From Rubritepida flocculans DSM 14296 (lineage in GTDB: Bacteria; Pseudomonadota; Alphaproteobacteria; Acetobacterales; Acetobacteraceae), in NCBI RefSeq assembly GCF_000425365.1, contig NZ_AUDH01000003.1, forward strand, positions 186,001 through 250,000: a stretch of 64,000 nucleotides of DNA. Reading direction: 5' to 3'. The position numbers and the translations under genes are program-made. The notes beneath the pieces were generated by a model. The model was not told where the DNA came from. It saw nothing but the letters and a program-made list of their open reading frames with translations, and did not search any database. Positions 26,001 to 32,882 of the stretch are shown piece by piece; position 1 is the first letter of the stretch; the number at the start of each line of letters is the position of its first letter.

Positions 26001-28096
26001 GTGGTGTCGGGCGCGCGTGGCAGGGCGAGGGAGAGGGTGCTGCGCCCATCCGCATCGGTCTCGGGCAGATCGAGGGTGATGAGATCGGGCGCGAAGCCCT
26101 CCTCCTCCAGCCCGAAGCGGAAGCCGGCCAGCTCGGGGAAGGGGGAGCGGACGGTGACGAGGCGCAGCTCCGCGCTGCCCTGGAGCTGCGCCCCCGGCGC
26201 GCCGTAGAGGAAGCGCGCGGTGACGGGGATGGCGAGCGGCCGGCCGGGCGTGAGCGGCCCCGGCGCGGGGCCGGCCTCCACCGCCAGCCGCTCGGGCAGG
26301 AAGGCGTCCACCCGGAAGCTGATCTCGCCCACCGGGGGTGCGGCGGGGTCGGCCAGCGCCTCGATGCGCCAGGCCCCGGCGGGGGCGGAGGGCGGCAGCG
26401 CGATGGGCCAGTGGCCGCCGTCGCGCAGCACATGCTCGGCCGCCACCTGGCCGTTGGGCCGGCGCAGCCGCAGCCGCAGCGGCAGGGGGGAGGGCGCGCC
26501 GCCGCCATCGCGCAGCAGCGCCATGGCCTGCACCGTCTCGCCCGGGCGATAGATGCCGCGGTCGAGCCAGAGGAAGGCGTCGAGCGGGCCAGGGTGCGGC
26601 CTGCCCTCCGCGCCGCGGTCGGAGAGGTCGAAGGCCGCGGCCTCCAGATCAAGGGCGACGAGGTCGCTCTCCGTCATCGCGTGCAGGGCGACGGGCTGCA
26701 TCGGCCCCTCGCCGCGCAGAAGGGGCGCGGGGAAGCGCACAAGCCCATCGGGGCCGGAGGCGGCTTCGGCCAGGATGTCGTTGTTGCGCGCCATCAGCGC
26801 CACCCGCACCCCTTCGGCCGGGCGCGCGTCGGAGAGGCGGCGCGCCTGCACCGCGAGCCCGCCCTCCCCGCGCCAGGCGGTGAGCCCGAGATCGGTGAGG
26901 ATGAGCGGCTGCGCGGTGACGGTGCGGTGCTGGCCCGGCGCGCCGTCGGCGGCGCGCGCGACCATGACGTAGAGCCCCGGCCCCGCGGCGCGCACCGCCT
27001 CGGGCACGGGGACGGAGAGGCGCTGGAAGCGGTTTGCCTCGCCCGGCGGCACCTCCAGGCTGCCCTGCCAGACCACGCGGCCCCAGGTTTCGTGGAACTC
27101 GTCGGCCATCCAGAAATCGAGCGCCTCGCCCAGCCGCCAGTCGCGCGAGAGCGGCACGAGGTTGCGCTCGGTGATGCGCACGATGCGCAGGGCCACCGCG
27201 CTCACGTTCATCAGCGCGAGCGGCACGCGCGCCTCGGCGCGGGTGGCGGGCATGAGGAAGGCGCGCGAGTCGAAGACCAGCCGCGGCGCGCGGTCCGGCA
27301 TGGCGATGGTCAGCGCCGTGTCGCGATGCAGGCGCAGCCCCTCCTCGCCGGGCAGCCCGGCGCGCAGCAGGATGCGGGTGCTGCGCCCGTGCGGCAGCCC
27401 GGCGATGCACAGGAAGTCCCGCTCGCGCGTCACGGCGAGGCCGGGGAGGGGCGGGTCGGCGCGGACCCAGTCCGCGGGGTTCCAGTCCTGCCGCCGGGCG
27501 GGGGGCACGGTGAAGCCGAGGCAGGCGCGGGCCGGCTCGGCCTCCGGCTCGGTGGTGAGGCGCGCCACCAGCAGCCCCGCGGCGCGGCGCGCCTCGGCGA
27601 GCTGCCGCTGGAAGCGCGGCTCGGCAGGGTTGCGCTGCACCACCGCCTCCAGCGCGGCGATCTGCTGCTGGGGGCGATCCAGCCGGCCCAGCGCCTCGGC
27701 GATGACGAGCAGAGAGGGGATTTCGGGCGGGCCGGCGGGCACCATCATGAAGGCCTGCCAGGCGGCGGAGAGGGCGCGCTGCGCCTCGGGCGGGCTGCGG
27801 CGGAGCTGGGCGCGGGCCAGGGCGAGCCATTGCGCGGCGCTCGCCTCGCCCATGCCGGCGCGCTCCTCCCAGGCCTGGGCGGCGGCGGGCCAGTTGTTCG
27901 CCCGCTCGGCCTGCTGCGCGCGGGCCTCGGCCTGCTGGCGCTGCTGCGCCGTCCCGCCCGCGGGGAAGCGCCGCTCGAGCGCGGCGCGGTAGTTCTGGGA
28001 ATCGGCGGCGAGGCCGGGGAGGTCGAAGGCCCCCGCGGGAGGGGCCGCGATCAGGGCCGCAAGCAGCAGCAGCGGAGCGAGCCAGCGCCGGAACAT
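23015..28096 (-). CDS. Alpha-2-macroglobulin family protein with thioester
   Basis: This is a 1693-aa exported protein. The signal peptide (about residues 1-23, cleavage after PAGA) has no lipobox cysteine, unlike lipoprotein YfhM/ECAM. A helical, TPR-like N-terminal region (about 30-190) precedes the macroglobulin domains: MG2-like LDRGIYRPGETVQAMALLRD near 505 and A2M_N_2-like PGETVRLRITPPF near 857. The A2M block LPDFAGELRLMAVAWTGER follows near 1075. The reactive thioester motif is CVEQ at 1263-1266 (FPFGCVEQSASQAL), followed by an alpha/alpha-toroid. Such proteins trap attacking proteases in the periplasm. The usual partner pbpC is not adjacent; a P450 gene lies upstream on the same strand. 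Confidence 0.93.
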   Translation of the reverse strand: MFRRWLAPLLLLAALIAAPPAGAFDLPGLAADSQNYRAALERRFPAGGTAQQRQQAEARAQQAERANNWPAAAQAWEERAGMGEASAAQWLALARAQLRRSPPEAQRALSAAWQAFMMVPAGPPEIPSLLVIAEALGRLDRPQQQIAALEAVVQRNPAEPRFQRQLAEARRAAGLLVARLTTEPEAEPARACLGFTVPPARRQDWNPADWVRADPPLPGLAVTRERDFLCIAGLPHGRSTRILLRAGLPGEEGLRLHRDTALTIAMPDRAPRLVFDSRAFLMPATRAEARVPLALMNVSAVALRIVRITERNLVPLSRDWRLGEALDFWMADEFHETWGRVVWQGSLEVPPGEANRFQRLSVPVPEAVRAAGPGLYVMVARAADGAPGQHRTVTAQPLILTDLGLTAWRGEGGLAVQARRLSDARPAEGVRVALMARNNDILAEAASGPDGLVRFPAPLLRGEGPMQPVALHAMTESDLVALDLEAAAFDLSDRGAEGRPHPGPLDAFLWLDRGIYRPGETVQAMALLRDGGGAPSPLPLRLRLRRPNGQVAAEHVLRDGGHWPIALPPSAPAGAWRIEALADPAAPPVGEISFRVDAFLPERLAVEAGPAPGPLTPGRPLAIPVTARFLYGAPGAQLQGSAELRLVTVRSPFPELAGFRFGLEEEGFAPDLITLDLPETDADGRSTLSLALPRAPDTTRPLRGELTVLVEEPGGRASRASLDIAVTAQPRLIGIRAPEAVDAGGEAGFEIVMTDAEGRPQPGEIAWRLLRERPDWRVVVRGGAPRYETIWTDEPVDSGTLTLGAGPARLARTLPFGRYRFEAQQQGGMALASVRLRAGWVASESAETPDKVDVAADRRAYAPGETVRLRITPPFAGRAALAILTDRLIALRELELPESGAEVELPADPAWGAGAYVAVTVFRPGEAASMPGRALGLAWVQMDPAARRLALTLGGPERARPNSRVDIPVAVQGAGGPVRLTLAAVDEGILRLTRFASPDPVAHYSGRRRLGVDIRDDYGRLIAPPEGAAAVLRQGGDEMDGLAALAPPQRVVALFSGVVETDADGRALVPLDLPDFAGELRLMAVAWTGERTGAAARALTVRDPVLAEPLLPRFLAPGDEAQAGLLLHNLELPAGEVAVSLSAEGAIRLAGPARIAARLATGQRAEPRIGLIATGPGEGVLRLSVTGPEGFSASREARLAVRPARGLATALSLIDIPPGGEARLAPDGAGFLPGWRAVARLGPPVRYDAEGMLAALLAFPFGCVEQSASQALALAAALNEGSPVAERARLQRAVEAVLAKQRFDGGFGLWSAQGEAEPWASAYAVEALWRARAAGAAVPEAALESALAHLAEALEEGSPSRPEEFAAQAARLHALSLAGRHRLGAARRLLERLERLPTPLARAQLAASFARAGDMERAERAFAAALADPARRDWLADHGSAARDALALLVLAREAGLPAAQQQTALERLPGPEFTPALASTQEQAWAVLAAATLGRDGRPVRAALDGRPLAGRSVEVTGGGVLRNLGDAPLPMQIALQGIPREAAPAARQQMSIRRRFVDLNGMALNLDTLRVGQQFLLVLDARAESGQEHMAMLSQGLPAGWEIVARYPAGPVPGFPGLGELSEADAQPALDDRFAAAVTFAEGRREARLAVRIRVVTAGRFELPGAEVQDMYRPAFFARQAAGRITIQGAP

Positions 28097-28207
28097 GCCG
28101 TGTGTCCTTCCTCGATGCCGGGCTTGATGCCGGGAAGGATGGCACGGGCGGGGCGGGGCGCGCAGCCTCGCGCCGCGCCACCTTGCCGGAGTTTCATGTG
28201 CCCTGTT

Positions 28208-29563
28208 TCACCCGCCGCGCGGCGTCGCCTCCAGCACCATGCCGCCGCGCGGGCGGGTGGTCAGGCGCGCGCGCGGCATGGGCTCGGCCCCGGCCGGCGC
28301 GGCGAAGTCGAGCCGCTGCAGCAGCACGGCGAGGAAGACCGTCATCTCCGCCTGGGCGAAGGCCGCCCCGGCGCAGACGCGCGGGCCGATGGAGAAGGGG
28401 ATGTAGCCCATGCGCGGCGGCTTGCGCGGCGCATCGGGCAGGAAGCGCTCGGGGCGGAAGGCGTGCGGCGCCTCCCAGAGCTGCTCGTGGCGGTGCAGCA
28501 GCCAGGGCAGGGCCATCACCGTATCGCCCGGATGCAGCGTGACCTGGCCCACGCGCAGGCTCGCCGCGGCCTCGCGCGAGAGGTAGGGCACGGGCGGGTA
28601 GAGTCGCATCGCCTCCTGCGTCACCGCCTTGGTGAATGGCAGGTCGGCGAGATCGCCGAAGCCGGGCGCACGGCCGCCCAGCACCCGCGCGTGCTCGGCG
28701 CGCAGCGCGGCCAGCGTGGGCGGATGGCGCGCGACGAGATAGAGCGCCCAGGTCAGCGCATTGGCCGAGGTCTCGCTGCCCGCGAGCAGCAGCATCGCCA
28801 CCTCGTTGAGAAGCTGCTCCGCGTCGAGCAGAGGCCTGCCGGCCGAGTCGAAGGCGGCCTTGAGCTCGGCGAAGAGCCCGCCCTCATCGGGCTCGGCGCG
28901 GGCGATGGCCGCGGCGCACAGCGCGCGGATTTCGCGCGCGTGGCGGCGCGCGGCGCGCATCTGCCAGCCCGAGAGCCGCTCGGGCAGGCCGAGCAGATGC
29001 GCGAAATCCACCGCCAGCACCCGGCTCTCATAGGCGGTGAAGGCGGCGGCGAGCGCCGCCGCATCGGCCTCGCGGGCGGTGCGGGGGAACAGCGCGCGCA
29101 TCACCGCGAGCGCGGTGGCGGCCGCGAGTTCGCGCGCCACATCCACCCGGCCGCGCCAGCGCGCCGCCAGCGCCTCCGCCCCCTCGACGAAGAGCGGGTG
29201 GAACATCGCGGTGCGCGAGGGGTGGATCAGCCGCGCGATCACCGCCCGCCGCTCGGCCCAGACGCGGCCCGAGTTGAGGAACATGGAATCGCCGATCACG
29301 GGCGCCAGCGCCTGGCGGAAATGCGGGCTCTTCGCCTCGTGCTCGGCGGCGTGCAGCACGAAGACCTGGCGCACCAGCTCCGGATCGTTCACCACGACGA
29401 GGCGCCGGCGCAGGGTGCGCATCGGGATCAGCCGGTGGCGGAATCCCGTCTCGGGGAAGAAGCGCAGCATGTCTTCGGCCGAGGTGCGCAGCAGCGCGAG
29501 CGTGCCGCCGAAGCGCGCGGGCAGGGCGGGGCGCGGCGGGATCAGGTCGGCGTGCTCCAGCAT
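28208..29563 (-). CDS. Cytochrome P450
   Basis: This 451-aa haem-thiolate monooxygenase has the I-helix oxygen-activation motif LLLAGSETSANAL, K-helix ExxR in QEAMRLYPPVPYL, and the haem-ligand loop FSIGPRVCAGAAFA with Cys397. The N-terminus MLEHADLIPPRPALP has no membrane anchor, so it is probably soluble. The PERF-type segment FRPERFLPD is also present. It has class E-like features resembling fatty-acid or hydrocarbon oxidising P450s; the substrate is not deducible. The start ATG at 29563 was chosen because the frame upstream reads through the MFS gene out of phase. It follows the MFS exporter by 98 bp on the same strand. No ferredoxin or reductase gene is adjacent. Confidence 0.92.
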   Translation of the reverse strand: MLEHADLIPPRPALPARFGGTLALLRTSAEDMLRFFPETGFRHRLIPMRTLRRRLVVVNDPELVRQVFVLHAAEHEAKSPHFRQALAPVIGDSMFLNSGRVWAERRAVIARLIHPSRTAMFHPLFVEGAEALAARWRGRVDVARELAAATALAVMRALFPRTAREADAAALAAAFTAYESRVLAVDFAHLLGLPERLSGWQMRAARRHAREIRALCAAAIARAEPDEGGLFAELKAAFDSAGRPLLDAEQLLNEVAMLLLAGSETSANALTWALYLVARHPPTLAALRAEHARVLGGRAPGFGDLADLPFTKAVTQEAMRLYPPVPYLSREAAASLRVGQVTLHPGDTVMALPWLLHRHEQLWEAPHAFRPERFLPDAPRKPPRMGYIPFSIGPRVCAGAAFAQAEMTVFLAVLLQRLDFAAPAGAEPMPRARLTTRPRGGMVLEATPRGG

Positions 29564-29661
29564 GGCGGTCGCGGTTACGCCCTCGGGCCGGGCGCGTCCA
29601 GCGGCCGGCGGCGCGCGGCAGGGCTGCGGCGCCGGGAGCGGCGGCCATGCGGCCGGCCGCA

Positions 29662-31044
29662 TCAGCCCCGGCCGCTGATCTCCGCCCCCGCATCGCGCGG
29701 CAGGCGCAGCGCCAGCGGCGCGGCGATCAGCGCGACCAGCGCGGCGGCGAGGAAGGCGCACTGGACATCGCCGATCGCCAGCGCCTCGCGCCCCGCCAGG
29801 TGGCGGGCGGCCTCCATCACGCCGGTGGCCATCACCACCCCGATGGCGGGGGGAAGCTGCTGCGCGGTGCCGTAGAAGGAGGTGGCGGCCGAGAGCCGCT
29901 CGCGCGGGATGTCGGCGAAGGCCAGCGTGTTCATCGCGGTGAACTGCAGCGAACGGAACAGCCCGCCCAGCGCGAGGGCGGCGAACATCGCCGCCGCCGG
30001 CCAATGCGGCCCGAACAGCGCGGCCAGCCCGATGCCCGCCGCGGCCAGCACCCCGTTCGCCGCCAGCACGCTGCGGAAGCCCCAGCGCCGCAGGATGGGG
30101 CGCGCCAGCGGCTTCATGGCGAAGGCGCCGAGCGCGGTGGCGAAGGCGAGGAAGCCCGCCTCGGTCGCGCTCCAGCCGAAGCCCGCCTGGAGCATGAGCG
30201 GCACCAGGAAGGGCACCGCCCCCGCCCCCGCGCGGAACAGGCTGCCCGCCACCGTCGCCGCGTGGAAGGAGGGGAAGCGCAGCAGCGCGAGGTCGAGCGC
30301 GGGGTTCGCCGCGCGCCGGCAATGCCGCCAGGCGAGCGCGCCGAGCCCGAGCCCGCCGGCCAGCAGCGCCTCCGGCCAGGGGTGCGGCAGCACGCCGCGC
30401 CCGATGGTCTCGAGCCCCGCCATGGAGAGCGCGAGCGCACCCCCCACGAGGCCAAGGCCCCGCAGATCGGGCGGGCCGGGTGCGGCGGGGGGCAGGGGCG
30501 CGATCTTCCACGCCACCGCCACCAGCCCCGCCGCGGCCACGGGCAGGTTGATCCAGAACACGCTGCGCCAGCCGAAGCTGTCCGTCAGCAGCCCGCCGAG
30601 CGGCGGGCCGGTGATGGGCCCGAGCATGGCGGGCATGGTGAGCCAGGCCATGGCCGTCAGCATCTCCTGCCTGGGCGTGGCCGAGAGCAGCAGGAGCCGC
30701 CCCACCGGCACCATCATCGCCCCGGCCATGCCCTGCGCCACGCGCGCCGCCACCAGCCCGCCGATTCCCTGCGCCAGCCCGCAGGCGGCCGAGGCGGTGC
30801 CGAACAGCGCGATGGCGAGCAGGAAGACGCGCCGCGCGCCGAAACGGTCGGCGATCCAGCCGCTGAGAGGGATGAAGACGGTCAGCGCCACCAGATAGGA
30901 GGTGACGGCGACCCCCAGCCGCTCGGGCGATTCGCCGAAATCGCGCGCCATGGCGGGCAGGGCGGTGGCCACCGCCGCGCTGTCCAGATTCTGCATGAAC
31001 AGCGCGGAGGCGACGATGACGGCGGTGGTGCGCGTGCCGGCCAT
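29662..31044 (-). CDS. MFS transporter, DHA2 (EmrB/QacA-like) family
   Basis: This 460-aa polytopic protein has about 13-14 hydrophobic segments. The N-terminal motif QNLDSAAVATALPAMARDFG is the motif D1 region of DHA2 drug:proton antiporters, and WIADRFGARRVFL is motif A between helices 2 and 3. Motif C-like glycine/proline residues are in PAMLGPITGPPLGGLL. The likely role is export of hydrophobic compounds. It lies 98 bp ahead of the P450 gene on the same strand, suggesting the two may act on the same compound. No EmrA-type adaptor gene is present. Confidence 0.9.
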   Translation of the reverse strand: MAGTRTTAVIVASALFMQNLDSAAVATALPAMARDFGESPERLGVAVTSYLVALTVFIPLSGWIADRFGARRVFLLAIALFGTASAACGLAQGIGGLVAARVAQGMAGAMMVPVGRLLLLSATPRQEMLTAMAWLTMPAMLGPITGPPLGGLLTDSFGWRSVFWINLPVAAAGLVAVAWKIAPLPPAAPGPPDLRGLGLVGGALALSMAGLETIGRGVLPHPWPEALLAGGLGLGALAWRHCRRAANPALDLALLRFPSFHAATVAGSLFRAGAGAVPFLVPLMLQAGFGWSATEAGFLAFATALGAFAMKPLARPILRRWGFRSVLAANGVLAAAGIGLAALFGPHWPAAAMFAALALGGLFRSLQFTAMNTLAFADIPRERLSAATSFYGTAQQLPPAIGVVMATGVMEAARHLAGREALAIGDVQCAFLAAALVALIAAPLALRLPRDAGAEISGRG

Positions 31045-31100
31045 GCGCCCAGCCTAGTGGGCGCATCGCCGCTGTCGATGCCCGCGGCCGGGGCGGGCTG

Positions 31101-31127
31101 GCGCGGGGGCGAGGCCCGCCCCCGCGC
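31101..31127 (-). terminator. GC-rich hairpin after ompW
   Basis: GCGCGGGGGCG (31101-31111) pairs perfectly with 31117-31127 over 11 bp with a 5-base loop. It starts 9 bp after the ompW stop on the minus strand and lies in the gap before the MFS gene, where it would insulate the two. No U-tract is present. Confidence 0.55.
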
Positions 31128-31135
31128 GGCGTCGT

Positions 31136-31777
31136 TCAGAAGCGGTAGCGCAGCGTCGCGCCCAGCACGAAGGGGTTGATGTCCGCCCGCGCGCGGATCG
31201 CGCCGCTGTTCACGCTCACGTCCGGCTGCATCAGGATCCACTTCAGGTCGAGGTTCGCGACCCAGTTGGGCGCGATCTCGTAGTTGAAGCCGACGGAGGG
31301 CGCGACGCCCACGGTGGGGTCGAGCCGCACGCGGTTCACCACCCCCGGCGCGCCCCCGCCATTGCCGTAGAACCAGGTGACGTTGAGGCCGAGGCCCACA
31401 TAGGGGCTGAAGCGGGCCGTGGGCATCGGGTGATACTGCAGCGTCAGCGTGGGAGGCAGCGCCCAGACATGGCCGAGGCTCACATTGCCGAGCGCGGAGT
31501 TGCGCACGCGCACATTGTGGTGCGTGGTGGCCGCGATCAGGTTGGCTGAGAAGTTCGGCGTGAAGAAATAGGTGAAGTCGAGCAGCGGGCTCGCGCTGTT
31601 GCTCGCCTCCGGCGTGCCGCCGATCACGCCCACGCGGCCGCCGTTGGTCGGCAGCACGCCCACCGCGCCGAAGCCCACCATCAGGTCGCCCGCCCGCAGC
31701 CCGCGCACCTCCTGCGCGGAGGCGAGGCCGGTGCTGGCCAGCAGCGCGGCCCCGGCCAGGATCCCCAGTGTACGCAT
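31136..31777 (-). CDS. ompW: OmpW-family outer-membrane protein
   Basis: This 213-aa protein has a signal peptide ending at LASA (about residue 21). Alternating beta-strands fit an eight-stranded barrel, with FFTPNFSANLIAATTHH, FSPYVGLGLNVTWFY and a C-terminal LGATLRYRF ending in the outer-membrane Phe signal. OmpW forms a narrow hydrophobic channel for small apolar molecules and is oxygen-regulated by FNR in enterobacteria. An FNR-like box lies 68-81 bp upstream of the start. A GGGAG ribosome site precedes the ATG. It stands alone between two hairpin/regulatory regions. Confidence 0.92.
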   Translation of the reverse strand: MRTLGILAGAALLASTGLASAQEVRGLRAGDLMVGFGAVGVLPTNGGRVGVIGGTPEASNSASPLLDFTYFFTPNFSANLIAATTHHNVRVRNSALGNVSLGHVWALPPTLTLQYHPMPTARFSPYVGLGLNVTWFYGNGGGAPGVVNRVRLDPTVGVAPSVGFNYEIAPNWVANLDLKWILMQPDVSVNSGAIRARADINPFVLGATLRYRF

Positions 31778-31844
31778 CTCGAAACTCCCTCACGCGGCGT
31801 CGCGCCGCTCCTCGTCCCCTACGCGCGGAGGAGGGCGCCCGACT

Positions 31845-31858
31845 TTGACATGAATCAA
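31845..31858 (-). promoter_or_regulatory. FNR/FnrL-type binding site upstream of ompW
   Basis: TTGACATGAATCAA matches the FNR palindrome TTGAT-N4-ATCAA at nine of ten defined positions. Its centre is 74 bp before the ompW start codon. A GTAGGG hexamer on the minus strand (31822-31817) is placed where a -10 box would be if the site were centred at -41.5, the class II activator position. The function is inferred from the motif and the known oxygen control of ompW in other bacteria. Confidence 0.6.
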
Positions 31859-31901
31859 GGGTTTGGACGCTTCGCGCGGCCCTGTGGCGCGCGCGCCGCG
31901 C

Positions 31902-32882
31902 CTATTCCGCCCGGATGTTCGCCGCGCGCACCACCTCGCGCCAGCGCGCCACCTCCGCCTCCTGGAAGCGCCGGTATTCCGCCGCGCTGGAGGCCACCAC
32001 GTCGAAGCCGATGGCCGAGAGGCGCTGCACGCTCTCGGGGTGGCGCAGCGCCTCGCGGCAGACGCTCTCCAGCCGCGCGAGGATGGGCGCGGGCACGGCC
32101 GCGGGCGCCATCACCGCCTGCCAGGAGGTGACGACGAAATCCGCGAGCCCCGCCTGGATGGCGGTGGGCACCTCGGGGATCAGCGGGTGGCGCTCGGCGC
32201 TCGTCACCATGATGGCGCGCAGCCGGCCCGCGGCGATGTGCGGGGCGACCGTGCCGAGATTCTGGAAGCTGAGCTGCACATCGCCCGCGATCAGCGCCGT
32301 CGCGGCCGCGGCGCCCCCCTGGTAGGGCACATGCGTCGCCTCCGTGCCGGTGCGCAGCTTGAACAGCTCCATCGTCAGGTGATCGGAGGAGCCGACGCCG
32401 GAGGTCGAATAGCTTGCCCGCGCGCCGTTCTCGCGCAGCCAGGCCAGCGTGCCCGGCGCGTCGGTGGCGGGCATGCGCTGGGGGTTCGCCACCAGCACAT
32501 TGGGCGTCGTCACGGCGAGGGTGACGGGCGCGAAGTCGCGCAGCGCGTCGTAGCCGAGGTTGGGCCGCAGCGCCTGGTTGATGGCGAAGACGCCGATGGA
32601 GCCCGTCATCAGCGTGTGCCCGTCGGGGGCGGCGCGGGCCAGCGCCTGGGCGGCCACCGCGCCATTCGCCCCGGGCCGGTTCTCGGCCACCATGGGCTGG
32701 CCGAGCGCGGCCCCGGCGCGCGCCGCGATCAGCCGCCCCGTGATGTCCGAGGGGCCGCCCGCGACGAAGGGGATCAGCATGGTCACGGGCCGCGTCGGCC
32801 AGTCCTGGGACTGGGCGCGGGCGAGGCGCGGGGCGAGCAGCAGGGCAGGGGCGGCCAGCAGGGCGCGGCGCGGTGCGGTCAT
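31902..32882 (-). CDS. TctC/Bug-family tripartite tricarboxylate transporter solute-binding protein
   Basis: This 326-aa periplasmic binding protein has a signal peptide (about residues 1-24, ending ARA-QSQ). Bug-family landmarks are WPTRPVTMLIPFVAGGPSDITGR, VENRPGANGAVAAQALARA and YSTSGVGSSDHLTMELFK. It binds small carboxylates; the ligand cannot be read from sequence. No TctA/TctB membrane genes adjoin it, which is common for this expanded family. Its start codon overlaps the stop of the P-type ATPase gene (ATGA), an unusual partner. Confidence 0.93.
   Translation of the reverse strand: MTAPRRALLAAPALLLAPRLARAQSQDWPTRPVTMLIPFVAGGPSDITGRLIAARAGAALGQPMVAENRPGANGAVAAQALARAAPDGHTLMTGSIGVFAINQALRPNLGYDALRDFAPVTLAVTTPNVLVANPQRMPATDAPGTLAWLRENGARASYSTSGVGSSDHLTMELFKLRTGTEATHVPYQGGAAAATALIAGDVQLSFQNLGTVAPHIAAGRLRAIMVTSAERHPLIPEVPTAIQAGLADFVVTSWQAVMAPAAVPAPILARLESVCREALRHPESVQRLSAIGFDVVASSAAEYRRFQEAEVARWREVVRAANIRAE

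Noticed and set aside
23324-29875. A 2183-codon open frame on the plus strand
   Set aside because: It is antisense to the macroglobulin and P450 genes and has the Arg/Gly/His-rich composition of a shadow frame in GC-rich DNA; both opposite genes have clear motifs.
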